This document shows, in pieces, positions 36,196 to 49,288 of a DNA stretch of 64,000 bases. A program made the translations under genes and the position numbers. This DNA is from Stictocephala bisonia (taxonomy: Eukaryota > Arthropoda > Insecta > Hemiptera > Membracidae): assembly GCA_035578905.1 (NCBI GenBank), contig JAQJVL010000127.1, positions 620,001-684,000 on the forward strand, given 5' to 3'. Below the pieces are notes generated by a model. It did no database searches and had not been told where the DNA came from. It saw nothing but the letters and a program-made list of their open reading frames with translations. How positions within the stretch are numbered: position 1 is the stretch's first letter; every line of letters begins with the position of its first letter.

Positions 36196-37332
36196 GACGT
36201 TAAGATAGTGGACTCGTAAAATGACTCCTGTTATGAATTCAATTCATGGCAGAAGTATTATTGTTCATATTAATAGCCTAATTAGAAAATAATTAAGGAC
36301 AAATTAAATATCATATAATTTTTTTTAAATATGTACTTATTTAAATTAACTGTACGTAATTAACTAAATGGAGATTATTATTTTTATTTTTAAATTATTT
36401 ATTTACAATGAATTATTACAATGGTTTTTAATTAATTAATATATTCTAGACCTTTGCCCAACACTGTATAATATTCAGCTGTATTAAATATAATTATTAT
36501 GTAAGTACTAAATTTATAAATATAAAATTTTCATGAAATATGTATCCTATTACCAGATAAGCTAATAATCGAGACTCTGTAACCAAATTACGGCATGTAC
36601 ATATTCAGTTAGCCGTTGTAGCAGAGTTTCTGTTTAGTTTACTGATTCCCAACTTTACCTAAGCGTGATCAAACTTTGTAAACACATGGTTGGTAGTTTT
36701 GCTGCCAATGGTTTAATCGTTTGAGACTTACGCATGTATTTAATAAAATATTCTGTCTTAAAATGTATTTTTATCTCATTTTTTTCTTTTGTACTAATTC
36801 TGAAAATTAAATGAAAATACAAGGCTAGGTTTTATTTGGCGTTAGTTTCAAACACAATTATTACATTGATTGGTAAGTTTAAATTTGATATTCAATAAAT
36901 CTATAGAAATATATTTGATATATTTAATTTTAAATCAATTCTTTGTTAGTAGCATTTAAAATATTACACAGTAACTTAGTAAATTTGGGGTGATTCTTCA
37001 CTTTGTACATTCGAAAGAGAATATATCCGTAAAAATATAAAGCCTCCCATTAAGAACTGCAAAGTAAATATTTAAATGTAAAAAGATATTTTGATTTCAT
37101 ACAGAACATTGGCTCTACATGTATCCATGAATTTAGTTTTAATAAGACTATTCGAGATAATGCAATAAAACGAAATTCATGTTTGGAAAAATACAAACTC
37201 CACTACTGTGTTTTAACGTTTATAAAACATAAGATGATCCGAACCAAATCATGAAATCAATATTTAACGATTCAAAAGTAAAATTAATAATTGAGACATT
37301 TATTAAACAAATTGTTCTTAATATAACTTCCA

Positions 37333-37570
37333 AACCATAGTACGTGCATGGTCATGTGTAAGGATCAGTAACATCGTACGTATCTAATCGTATCGTTAGA
37401 CTTTAACTCAATTTAACACGCCCCAATAGTCCCATCCCTATGACGTCATCAAGTACCGTGCATGGTCATGTGGTTGGATCAATACAACCGTACGTGTATA
37501 GATGGGTGGGTAAATACCAAAGTACGTGAATGGTGGTCGGGTGGGTTAATACTATATTGCGTTTAGGTTG
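37333..37570 (+). repeat. Decayed minisatellite units in D
   Basis: Repeated CATAGTACGTGCATGGTCAT, CCGTACGTGTATAGATGGGT and GTGGTCGGGTGGGTTAATAC, spaced by unique sequence. Same arrangement in D' (46440-46680), so the decay predates the duplication. Confidence 0.75.
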
Positions 37571-37588
37571 GGGGATAAAGGCTAGAAT

Positions 37589-37775
37589 GGGCTAAAGGGC
37601 TAAGGTGTTGGCTTACGACGCAGCTGGTCCAAGTATGATCCCCAATGTGACCATATAATAATCATACCCCTGTTCCGCTCCAGTGGTTCAGAAATCACGA
37701 AAATCAGTGGTCTCCAGGTTAAGTTTTAGAGAGGGCTTCTTAGCACTAACACCTCCTGGTCAAAGGCATCATTTA
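37589..37775 (+). mobile_element. tRNA-like SINE in D
   Basis: The head GGGCTAAAGGGCTAAGGTGT, GGCTTACGACGCAGCTGGTC and GTATGATCCCC has the layout of a tRNA: an A-box-like GGCTAAGGTG, an anticodon-arm region and a B-box-like GTATGATCCC. A ~120-bp body with GTTCCGCTCCAGTGGTTCAG and GAGAGGGCTTCTTAGCACTA follows. The A to B spacing is normal for a tRNA, unlike the other SINE family here. It is a retroposon, not a functional tRNA gene. Confidence 0.7.
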
Positions 37776-38727
37776 AGTTTTTAACTTTAAACATCTTCAT
37801 TACCATAGTTATATTTATAAACAATAGTATAAACACTGGTCTAAATATTGTTACTTTTTTACTAAAAAAATTCTCTCAACTAAAGTACAAAGGCCTTTAA
37901 ACTATTATACGCATTTATAAGCCATTAAATATACTTTGTATAACACTTAACATAATTTTGATAATTTAAACTTTAATGTTGGTTCAACTGTCTGAAAATG
38001 GTGGAATATAATGGTAAAATGACTTCATAGACCTAAAAATAAAAATAATGTAATCCATAAATAATTTTTTTCTTATATTTCTTATGCTTAATTGAAATAT
38101 AAAAATAACAATGGTATAAGGTGATAATAAAGCGCCATATATTGTCAATTTATGGAATAAAAATAAATTCCTGATTGCATGGTAGTTTACATTACAAACA
38201 ATTTAAACTTATTCCATAGATTTATATATTTTAGCTTAAATATATCTACTAAGTCCTTTTTGTATGTATCATAACTAGAAACTTCTTAGCAGATAAGTAA
38301 TGTGACATGACTTATCGAGCCTTTTTTCAATAGTTTATATTAATTTTTTACTATTGTTTTAAAATGTGTATAAATTAAAAACAGTAAATTACTAATTATT
38401 TATTCCTACTTTACTAGGACAGATAATAAATTTATTGAAGGTTAAATAAAATAAAATAAATATGTCTCTAAGCGGATACGAAAAATATTTACATAAAATG
38501 TACACATTTTCAATGTTAAGTACATAAATATTGCCTTTTCCCGCATTTAATTAATTGAAATAGATTAATTAAGATATACCAGCAACCCGTATATGGAAAT
38601 AGACAAAATATATATTACACTGTCACACAAATATACTTACAGAACTACTTCTCTATTTTTTTTTATAGATATCCAAAATGATCTCTTCCTAAAAGAACGT
38701 TTAAAGACGTATTTTCTAACTATTTGT

Positions 38728-38768
38728 AGTTCACTTCTTGTGATGCATCACGTCATGGCATCACAAGA
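38728..38768. other. Short palindrome in D
   Basis: CTTCTTGTGATGC and GCATCACAAGAAG form a 13-bp perfect stem around an ~11-base loop. In D' (47855-47915) the left arm is replaced by a CTACTAGATGACTACTAG-type repeat. Confidence 0.6.
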
Positions 38769-40216
38769 AGACTACTTAGTGAAGGGAGTGAAGCTGATTT
38801 GACTATTAAATTATTTTTAAGTATAAAAGTAAAATAAATTATCATTTACATTCAATTTTTAATTTTGAACGAGATTGATAAAATATTCTCTTCATAGAAG
38901 AATTTTTAAATAAATATTTAACTCTTTCTTTTTTAGAATTTATTTAAATATAAAAATATACTAAGTACAACATTTAAGCAAATTTATCACTTTCATATAC
39001 TAATTAAATTATGATAAAAAGAGTAATTCATTCAGCAAGGCAAGCTATAACTTTACTATTTAGAATGTTGTAAGATTAATTTCTATCTTATAAAGCATGA
39101 CTTGTAACGCAATAAGTCAGGAGAGTGTAATTCTTTTAAATAATGACCGAGATGTTTCAAGTAGGGAAAGAAACAAGGATTTATTTCTAAATTATATCAA
39201 CCATTTATAATAAAATAAGAGTTAAGACTTATGACACTACTTTAAGGAAGGATTCCACTTTGGGGTTGCAATTGTTCATTTTAATGTCATACATTTTTAA
39301 AGGCCGGAGTCTTTTAACATTAGAATATCTACGTTTATAAAGACCTATAGTTGATTTATTGTGAAAATATTGACCGATATATTTATTTAGTGTTTTATGA
39401 AAAACATTTTATTTAAAATACTAGTTGTAAACTTCCAAATTTTTTGTAATGTTTAAGTATTATTTTATTAATGTTAACATATAATTAATTTATTAATAAT
39501 AATGTTTATTGGTATCTTTTAGGTTTCCTATTTATACCAATAAATAGTTAAAATGTAAAGTCAAATATATTTTATTGTAAAGCTTTAAATCCTCAGTTCC
39601 AAAATACTAATTGAGTTTAATTTAAAAGTCGCATATTAACGATATGTGTAGTAAGTATATCAATTTTTACAAATCAATTATTTTTATTGATTATTCAAAA
39701 CTATATTAATTAATGAGTAATGAAATAAATATTAACTAAACATATTTTATACATATGACAAATATTAAATGTTATTTTTTAATGCTCAATTGCACAATTA
39801 TTGATTAGTAAAAAAATTAACGTAGCTTGATTTCAAAAACATTTTACGTTTTAATCGTAAACAACCAAATTGATCGGATTCGCAGAAATTAATTAATTGA
39901 TGTGAATGAATCACATTTCATGAGTGGCATAGAACGGTTTCGCTTTGTTGTCGATCATACCAAATACACGCGTTATATTCACTAAAATGTTATATTTTAA
40001 AATATATGTCTCTTAGTGATTTCGGTATTCCCAGTAGATAAACCTTTTTATTACAGTTAACACAACTCAGTTATATACGTTTAATTCGATAGTTAGACTA
40101 ACCAAACTTAGTAAATAAATTAAATATTAACACTCAGTGTACAACTGAATAGGTCGTTAAGAGTCCCAGATTACAATTTAAATTATGTAAGAAACGATTC
40201 CAGGAAGTAACTTTGA

Positions 40217-41010
40217 CACCTATATTTAGTGTATTAATTTAGAGTATATATATTTTATGTGCAATTCTTCTCCATTACTTAATGTTTAATTTTCAATTAC
40301 CTAGTTGTATTATTTTATTATATTATTACTAAATAAAATTTACTTAGACTTAGCATGGGCTTGCTTAAAAATGACATTGTCAATGTTACGTTTGTATGAA
40401 AAATAAAGAAATTTTAATTAAATTTAATTTCAGTTAGTTGCATGCAAATGGAATCCAACAGTTGCATTTCCCGAACTTGTAAATAAATTAAATATTTACG
40501 TTTAGTGTAGAACTGGGGATACAGTTAGGAGTTCTAGATTGCAGCTTTCATTATGTAAGGAACAACTCCACCGAGTAACTTGGCTTCCTAATTGTTCTGA
40601 AGTGGATTTTATCTATGCTTGTAGTGTATAAGTGACTTCTTTCTGAATTCATTAAAAAACGTTCTGCATTTTAATGGTACTACTGATTTTGATGAATAAT
40701 TATTAATAAATGTACACAATTAATAAACATCACAGTACATATGTTTGTAGGTGAGGGAGTCCATACCGCAGTATGAGTACGGGTGGGTGGGTAGATCATT
40801 ACAACCGACGTTAAGATAGTGGACTCGTAAAATGACTCCGGTTATCAATTTAATTTATGGCAGAAGTATTATTGTTCATATTAATAATAGAAAATAATTA
40901 AGGACAAATTAAATATCATAAAATTTTTTTAAATATGTACTTATGTGCTTTATGTAATTAACTAAATGGGAATTGTTAATTTTATTTTTAAATTATTTAT
41001 TTACAATGAA
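40217..41010 (+). mobile_element. LINE 3' end plus transduced flank, second copy
   Basis: Starts sharply at ACACCTATATTTAGTG inside an R repeat and runs parallel to 35600-36410 through the LINE tail, the R repeat (40482-40735), the decayed minisatellite (40745-40800) and the A/T-rich end near TTATTTACAATGAAT. A 5'-truncated LINE with its downstream flank is what a read-through retrotransposition would give. A segmental duplication is the alternative. No clear target duplication was seen. Confidence 0.7.
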
Positions 41011-41339
41011 TAAATATTTTACAGCTAATAGTTTTTTTATTTGTTTTATTACAAGGTAAAGCTAGCTTTTAAAAGTTTATTGTTATTTAAGGGATGAATA
41101 AAAAAGGAACACGCCAATTTCAAATTTTACGTTCAGATTACATACAGGTGAAAATTTATGGTTACATATACAAAATTAGAGAAAATTACTATAATTTAAC
41201 CTTTTTTTATTTCTAAACCTTTATTTATAACTTAGCTGCTTTATTTTCTGATATACTAATTTTTCCTAAAAATCACTGATTTAAATGAATATTATTTTCT
41301 GTTGTAAAAGTTTTATTAATTAATAAAAAAAGTATATTA

Positions 41340-42110
41340 TTTGAATCCCTTTCTTGATTAAAAAAACTATGTACTATGGACAAGCCTTGTTAAACACACA
41401 AATTTCAGTAATACAATATCAGTGATACTGATTACTGACAATTATTGTCTATGAATCCAGTCACAATCAAACATAATTAAAATGTGCTGTGAGCAATTAG
41501 TTCATCAACTATCTATTCGTTACTCGTCACAAGAAATCATAATGAAGTCTACTTTTGTAGCAGTGCAATTAAATATTAATATAGGTACTTTCCTCAATTA
41601 CACTTGATCTCAATACTGACTTACATTGGCCATGTATCCTTAATGAGGTAGACCTTGTTTTAGTCTTTAATTATGCTTTATTTAATTAAATTAATAATAA
41701 TTAATTATGAAAATTTAATGATATAGATCAAACAAAAACTCCAGTTATTTATTTATTTATTTATTTTTTTTTCTATTTCATCTCTAACATTAAACTATAA
41801 ATCGAGTAAGGAATGGGAATGAAGAATGATAAATTAGGGAAATGTTTGTTCAGATAGGTCGCATAGGTCGCGACCTACTGAGAGCACTGGTGCGAGATGC
41901 AAGATTCACTGGTTGGTATACGTGAAATAAAGAACCACTCTTACACTACTGTGACATTCAATTTAAAAATTGTCATGGATATTAGGCAGGAGGTAGTCCG
42001 CGTGCTACTAGTTCAGGTGCAAGGCCTGTCTATTATTTTTTCAGCAGCAGTGACCATTTGTTGGTTTTATTAACAATGACGAATAAAGCCTAAAACTAAT
42101 CAATAATACC
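41340..42110 (+). repeat. Dispersed repeat, copy 2 (partner at 17.1 kb)
   Basis: Same ordered words as 17110-17670. About 200 extra bases in the middle (about 41690-41890) hold an AT-rich part and GGTCGCATAGGTCGCGACCT, itself nearly palindromic. Confidence 0.6.
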
Positions 42111-43064
42111 ATTTAATCATATTTATCATCACAGTGTTATGCCGTTTAAAAATTTGGAGTTTTTTTAACAAGCTTTACAAAATCACCCTAACTGTTAAGT
42201 TACAACACATTACAACTTGCACCAGTGTAAACATTTCTTGTTCTACTATTACTTCACAATCAGTCCACTAACTACACAATTTACTATGCCAAATTACTTT
42301 ACATTACTAGCGCTTTCCAAATGTTCCGTTAGAGTTTAAAAAAATATCCCAAACAAGGGGTGGTGTATTTATAGTATTTATGAATGTAAATTATATGTAC
42401 TTCAGTCAAACTTTTTAAATTAAGCAGTTTATAATACTTCAACAAAGGTTTTAGCAAACTAAACCTATAGCAAATGCTGCAACATGAGTTTTTGAAAACC
42501 TGGAAACGTTTTTTGTATACAGTAGCTAAATGTTTGTCGTGGTTTAAAACTTGTTCGAACCAGACATTTTGTATAGGCTTTCATTAGAGTTTTAGAAGTT
42601 TCATTTTGAAAATGTTGTGTTTGGATGAGGGAGTTATAGTAACAACCCATCTTTGGAATGCTTTTCTTTTCGTTCCCTCAATAAGTGTTAAAGGTCTCCT
42701 GAAACAGAACTTTGCTAACTTCAAATTCACTTTACTAGCTTGATATTGAAGCGACAAATGGGGATATTTTTCAATGAGATTTTCCAACGCGTATAGAGCG
42801 AGACATGGGTATATTGTTCTGGTAAGAAGTATTTCGCTTAGGAAATTTAAATAAGAATGAATACGTATGAATTGTAAAAAAAAGTTCAAATGCGTTGTTT
42901 TTACAGATTTTCTTTTTTATTTCAATGGTTTTACCAACTATTTATCGAGGTAAATTACTCAACAGTGGAGTTTTGCAAAAAATAATAAATAAACTTCCAA
43001 TGATATGATATAGCAAAAATTGCTGCTAATATAGTAATGAAGACCTTATCAAAATGATACCATA
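42111..43064. other. Stretch with unrecognised minus-strand frames
   Basis: Frames of 101 codons (42889-42584) and 61 codons (42650-42465) overlap on the minus strand. I recognise no domain. Low-bias codon use and lack of a repeat partner leave them as chance frames or fragments. Confidence 0.3.
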
Positions 43065-43275
43065 ACATTTCAGTTGAAACTCCTTCATAAATTCTCTGTG
43101 ACATTCTCTGTTGAATAAAACCTAAGATAATAAAGAAAGTTCATCTCGTAATTTCCTCCTTTCCTTTTCTTTATAAATACTTCCCTAGTATTAGGGGAAC
43201 TATTACGCTATAAATCTTTACTATAGTTACAGGTGGAATATTCCTTTGTTAAATGTACCATTATCTGAGATTTGT
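43065..43275 (+). repeat. Dispersed repeat, copy 2 (partner at 25.4 kb)
   Basis: Collinear with 25405-25630. Confidence 0.75.
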
Positions 43276-43914
43276 TTAAGTTCCTTATAATATTTGCCCA
43301 TAGAATGAGTAAAAAATACAAGTGTATTATATAATTTTACTGTCGTAAAAATTTTCTTTGCAATGATATTAAAAATAATTGCTATATATTTATGAAAATT
43401 ATGGCTTATTGAACTAGATTAATAAAATATATATGTTTGTAGTGTGACATGAATGATAGAGTTCCAAAGTGTTCTTATTTTTCATATTCTAGAGTGAGAG
43501 ACAGAGACATTTCCATTTTCTTGTATTTTCTTTGTTAAGACTAGGTATTTGTTGCACTATATTATTTGCACATCGTATTTAAGTAGAGAATCAAATTTTC
43601 AAACCAGTATTACTATTTACTGTTTTATTGTAAAAAATGCTCAATATGTTAGGTTTGCAAAACTACCAGTTCTTCAATTTAGCGAGTTATTTGTAAATAT
43701 ACATTTTGGTTATAACACTGTAAAGCATTGTTACTATTTGGTTATTATCAACTTACTTTTGCACTTCTACACCAATAACAATTATAATGGAAGTTTAAAA
43801 ATATATTATTTTACGATATGAAAATAGAATAAAATAATATAAATACGGACAGAACTGTCCCATTATAAAGTGATGTCTATTAATGACACTTAGAATCTAA
43901 AATGATTAAGGATG
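43276..43914. other. AT-rich stretch, no gene seen
   Basis: A 90-codon frame at 43549-43821 is AT-driven and shows no domain. Confidence 0.4.
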
Positions 43915-44030
43915 TGTTGCTATCAGCCTAATGAAGTAAATATGTCCGAGTAATGAACGGAAGGCCTAAGCAATATAAATTAACACGCCCTTACGTGGAA
44001 CCGGTGTATCAATTGGTTGTTATGTAATGT
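43915..44030 (+). repeat. Dispersed repeat, copy 2 (partner at 27.8 kb)
   Basis: Matches 27820-27935, with a small insertion (GGCCTAAGCAATA) in the middle. Confidence 0.75.
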
Positions 44031-44154
44031 TTAATGATACAAGTTATACTTTATACATGTATCATGGCTTTAAAAGTACTACAATAATTATTTTGAAGCA
44101 GTTTTCTTTTATTCATTATTAGTTTCTTCTCCTAAATAATAATAAAATAATCCT

Positions 44155-44400
44155 GTACGTGTACAAGTGGTTGGATGGGTTAAAACATTTGGCGTGTATG
44201 GATCATAGGAGTATAAATCAGCACTACTTTGATTGTATGGGTGGCCTACAGACTCAATACCTCTGTACGTGTATGGGTGGGTGGATCAATATTTGCGTAT
44301 GGGTCGGTGGGTGGATCAACACCGATGTGCGTGTATGAGCCGGTGGTTGGGTCAACATCACCACACGTGTATAGATGGAGAGAGGATGGATCACTATATT
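44155..44400 (+). repeat. ~36-bp minisatellite, degenerate array
   Basis: Five to six units such as CTCTGTACGTGTATGGGTGG and GTGTGCGTGTATGAGCCGGT, each with GGTGGGTGGATCAA. Short frames through it on both strands are artefacts. Confidence 0.8.
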
Positions 44401-44900
44401 TTTTGCAAGTTTTTCTTATAATAAACAATAGTGTTTAGTAAATTAAGTAGAAAAGGATTATCTCTTTTCCTACATATGAGTTACATCTATGATATAACTT
44501 AAAATATATACTACAAAAAAATAAAGATTTGATTCAACATTAGTGTTTAATATACGTCAAGAAAAACTAATTCAAAAACTACTTAAACTGGTTTAATCTA
44601 ATTTTTTACCTACGTTTGCTGTAATATTTTATTTGAAAACTTTCTTGAAAGTGACAAAACATTAAAAATAAAGTACCATTTGATATATTAGTGCCTTAAG
44701 TTTTCATAACCTTAATTAGTATAACCTGCATTAAAATTAATGTTTGTTTATCATATTGTAGCTCTGACAAATAAATATGCATCGTTAAGTGCTAACGGTG
44801 ATTTAATGTACCTTAAAACATTCTCTTGAGAAAATGTAGGGCTGATTCACATCAGTAAATTCAATGTATCAAAATCAATAATGTTTAGAAGAAACTTATA

Positions 44901-45551
44901 CAGGGTTGGCAAAAGTCTGGAATATATTTATTAATTTCAAAATTACCGAAAGAAAAGTAATGAAACTTTGTAGTTTTTAACATGTCTCTACACCAAACAT
45001 ATGGACATATTTTATTCTTTTTTTTATATCCAGAGGATGGCCCATGAAGGAAGTCTAAAATATGTTAAATGTAAGCATATCTCGAGTTATACCTCATTTT
45101 AAAGGTCTTTGTTTGTAAAACACAAGAGTGAAAACCTGAGGTCAAAAGGATGACCCAGTCAGAAAATATAACCTCTCAAGTGATTAAAGTCATATAACTA
45201 ACACTACTTAAGACAAAGGTAAGATAGTTATTGTCTATTTCTGTGAAGAGCCGTATTTTATCTAACTATGAGAAAATAAATTTCACAGAAAATAAGTAAC
45301 AAATTACTATAATAATATTCATAAGCTAGTTTAGGTAAAATTCCTGTCAAAAGAGTTTGAATAAAGTTTTTTATTTGTATCTTAGTTAAATTGCATAGCT
45401 ATTTTTATAACAAAGTAGTTTTTTACGATTGTTAATAATCAACAACATAATCAGCAACAGTAACCTTAAACAATTTATATATAAAACTTTCATTAAATTT
45501 CTTTCAATTTTTTTAATTAATAAATATATTCTAGACTTTTGCCAAACACTG
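44901..45551. mobile_element. Tc1/mariner-like MITE with TA target duplication
   Basis: The left end CAGGGTTGGCAAAAGTCTGG and the right end (reverse complement CAGTGTTTGGCAAAAGTCTA) stay similar inward through AATATATTTATTAAT, about 35 bp. TA flanks both (44899-44900, 45552-45553). At 651 bp with no transposase frame, it depends on an element elsewhere. Confidence 0.82.
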
Positions 45552-46439
45552 TATAATATTCAGCTGTATTAAATATAATTATAATGCCTGTACTAAATTT
45601 ATAAATATAAAATTTACATGAAGTTTGCAGCCTATTACTAGCGTAGTTAATAATCGAGACTCTGTAACCAAATTACGTCTTGTACATATTCAGTTAGCCG
45701 TTGTAGCAGAGTTCCTGCTTAGTTTACTGATTCCCAACTTTACCTAAGCGTGATCAAACTTTGTAAACACTTGAATGGTTGGTGGTTTTGCCGGAAATGG
45801 TTGAATCTTTGAGACTTACGTATGTTTTTAATAAAAAATTCTGTCTTTTAATTTATTACTATCTAATTTTTTATCTTTTGCACTAATTCTGAAAATTAAA
45901 TGAAAAGACAAGGCTAGGTTTTATTTGGCGTTAGTTTCAAACAAAATTATTACATTGATTGGTAAGTTTAAATTTGATATTCAATAAATCTAGAGAAACA
46001 TATTTAATATATTAAGTTTTTAATCAATTCTTTGTTGGTGGTATTTGAAATATTACACAGTAACTAGTGTTTCCGATTTATAGACACTTAGTAAATTTGG
46101 GGTGATTCTTCACTTTGTACGTTTAAAAGAGAGTATATATCCGTAAAAATAAAAAGCCTCCCATTAAGAAATGCAAAGTAAATATTTAAATGTAAAAAAT
46201 ATATTTTGATTTCATACAGAACAACGGCTCTATATTTATCCATGAATTTAGTTTTAATTAGACTACTCGAGATAATACAATAAAATGAAATTCATATTTG
46301 GATAAATACAAATCATAACATCCTCAACTATGTTTTAACGTTTATAAAAGATAAGATGATCTGAACCAAACATGTTTAACCATTCAAACGTAAAATTAAT
46401 AGTTGAGTAATTTATTAAAAAAAAAATAGTTCTTAATAT

Positions 46440-46680
46440 AACTTCCAAACCATAGTACGTGCATGGTCATGTTTTTGGATCAGTAATATCAACGTATCTA
46501 ATCATATCGTACGACCTTAACTCAATTTAACACCCCCCAATAGTCCCATCCCTATGACTTCATCAATAACCGTACATGGTCATGTGGTTGGATCAATACA
46601 ACCGTACGTGTTTATAGGTGGGTAAATACCGAGGTACTTGAATGGTGGTCGGGTGGGTTAATACTATATTGCGTTTAGGT
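46440..46680 (+). repeat. Decayed minisatellite units in D'
   Basis: Counterpart of 37333-37570, with independent losses (for example GTACGTATCTAAT reduced to AACGTATCTAAT). Confidence 0.75.
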
Positions 46681-46700
46681 TGGGGGATAAAGGCTAGAAT

Positions 46701-46888
46701 GGGCTAAAGGGCTAAGGTGTTGGCTTACGACGCAGCTGGGCTGGATATGATTCCCAATGTGACCACATAATAATCATACCCCTGTTCCGCTCCAGTGGTT
46801 CAGAAATCACGATAAGTCAGGTGTCTCCAGGTTCAGTGTTAGAGAGGGCTTCTTAGCACTAACACCTCCTTGCCAAAAGGCATCATTT
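46701..46888 (+). mobile_element. tRNA-like SINE in D'
   Basis: Counterpart of 37589-37775. The B-box region reads GATATGATTCCC here. Confidence 0.7.
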
Positions 46889-49288
46889 AAGTTTTTAACT
46901 TTAAACGTCTTAATTACCATGGTTATATTTATAAATCAAAGTATAAGCACTAATCTAAATAGTGTTACTTTTTTATAACAATAATGCACACAAATAAAAT
47001 ACAAAGGCCTTTAAACTAACTATTATACGCATTTATAAGCCATTAAATATAATTTGTATAAAACTTAACATAATTTTGATAATTTAAACTTTAATGTTGG
47101 TTCAACTGTCTGAAAATGGTGGAATATAATAGTACAGTGACTTCATAGACCTAAAAATAAAAATAATGTAATCCATAAATCCTTTTTTTGTTATATTTCT
47201 TATGCTTACTTGAAATATGAAATATAACAATGGTATAAGGTGATAATAAAGCGCCATATAATGTCAATTTATGGAATAAAAATAAATTCCTGATTGCATG
47301 GTAGTTTACATTACACACAATTTAAACTTATTCCATAGATTTATATATTTTAGCTTAAATATATCTAACATACTTCTTTTTTGTATGTATCATAACTAGA
47401 AACTTCTTAGCAGATAAGTAATGTGACATGACTTATCGAGCATTTTTTCAATAGTTTATATTAAATTTTTACTATTGTTTTAAAATGTGTATAAATAAAA
47501 AACAGTAAATTACTAATTATTTATTACTACTATACTAGGCCAGATAATGAATGTATTGAAGGTTAACGAAAATAAAAAAAATAAAAATGTCTCTAAGCGG
47601 ATACGAAAAATATTTACATAAAATGTACACATTTTCAATGTTAAGTACATAAATATTGCCTTTTCCTGCATTTAATTAATTGAAATAGATTAATTAAGAT
47701 ATACCAGCAATCCGTATATGGAAATAGACAAAATATATATTACACTGTCACACAAATATACTTACAGAACTACTTCTCTATTTTTTTATAGATATCCAAA
47801 ATGATCTCTTCCTAAAAGAACGTTTAAAGACGTATTTTCTAACTATTTGTAGTTCACAAGGCTACTACTAGATGACTACTAGACTACTACATGCATCAAG
47901 TCATGGCATCACAAGAAGACTACTTAGAGAAGGGAGTGGAGCTGATTTGAATATTAACTTATTTTAAGTATAAAAGTAAAATAAATTATCGTTTACATCT
48001 TCAATTTTGAACGAGAATGATAAAATATTCTCTTTATAGAAGAATTTTTAAATAAGTATTTAACTACTTCTTGTTTAGAATGTATTTAAATATAAAAATA
48101 TACTAAGTACAACATTTAAGCAAATTTATCACTTTCATATATTATTTAAATTATGATAAAAAGAGTAATTCATTCAGCAAGGCAAGCTATAACTTTACTA
48201 TTTAAAAAGTTGTAAGATTAATTTATATCTTATAAAGCATGACTTGTAACGCAATAAGTCAGGAGAGTGTAATTCTTTTAAATAATGACCGAGATGTTTC
48301 AAGTAGGGAAAGAAACAAGGATTTATTTCTAAATTATATCAACCATTTATAATAAAATAAGAGTTTAAGACTTATGACAGCACTTTAAGGAAGGATTCCA
48401 TTTTGGGGTTACAATTCTTCATTTTAATGTCATACATTTTTAACGGCTGGAGTCTTTTAACATTAGAATGTATACGTTTATAAATACCTATAGTTGATTT
48501 ATTGTGAAAATATTGACCGATATATTTATTTAGTGTTTTATGAAAAAACTTTTATATAAAATACCAGTTCTAAACTTGCAAATTTGTTGTAAGGTTTAAG
48601 TATTGTTTTGATAATGTTAATAAAATAATAATTTTATTAATGTTAATGTTTAATGGTATATTTTAGGTTTCCTATTTATACCAATAAATAGTTAAAATGT
48701 AAAGTCGTATATATTTTATTGTAAAGAGAAAAATCCTCAGTTCCAAAATACTAATTGAGTTTAATTTAAAAGTCGCATATTAACGATATGTGTAATAAGT
48801 ATATCAATTATTACAAATGTTTACAAATCAATTATTTATATTGATTATTCAAAACTATAGTAATTGATGAATAATTAAATAAATATTAATTATACATATT
48901 TTATACATTATGACAAATATTGAATGTTATTTTTTAATGCTTACTCGCACAATTATTGATTAGTAAAAAAAACTAACGTAGCTTGATTTCAAAAACAGTT
49001 TACATTTTAATCGTAAACAACCAAATTGATCGGATTCACAGAAATGAATTAATTGATGTGAATGAATCACATTTTGTGAGTGGCATAAAACGGTTTCGCT
49101 CTGTTGTCAATCATACTAAATACACGCGTTATATATACTCAAATGTTATATTTTAAAATATATGTATCTTAGCAATTTCGTTATTCCCAGTAGATAAACC
49201 TTTTTATTACAGTTAACACAACTAAGTTATATACAAGTTTAATTCGACAGATAGACTAACCGAACTTAATAAATAAATTAAATATTAA

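Larger units (their letters stand above)
35600..36410 (+). repeat. LINE 3' end plus downstream flank, source copy
   Basis: The last ~220 bp of the LINE (from ACACCTATATTTAGT) and ~590 bp of non-LINE sequence beyond it are repeated together at 40217-41010. The flank contains the R repeat (35862-36112) and a decayed minisatellite unit. Confidence 0.85.
36430..40216 (+). repeat. Segment D, duplicated at 45512-50130
   Basis: About 3.7 kb collinear with D', near 90% identity by eye with small indels. Its left edge coincides with the right inverted end of the TA-flanked MITE seen complete at 44901-45551 (CACTG at 36466 next to TA), but here the rest of that element is missing. Its right edge is an R repeat cut after GTAACTTTG at 40216, where the second LINE 3' end starts. 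No gene was recognised. The 69-codon frame at 38593-38802 is broken in D' and not supported. Confidence 0.88.

Noticed and set aside
42465..42889. Small minus-strand gene
   Set aside because: Two overlapping frames with no recognisable domain, start context or splice signals.
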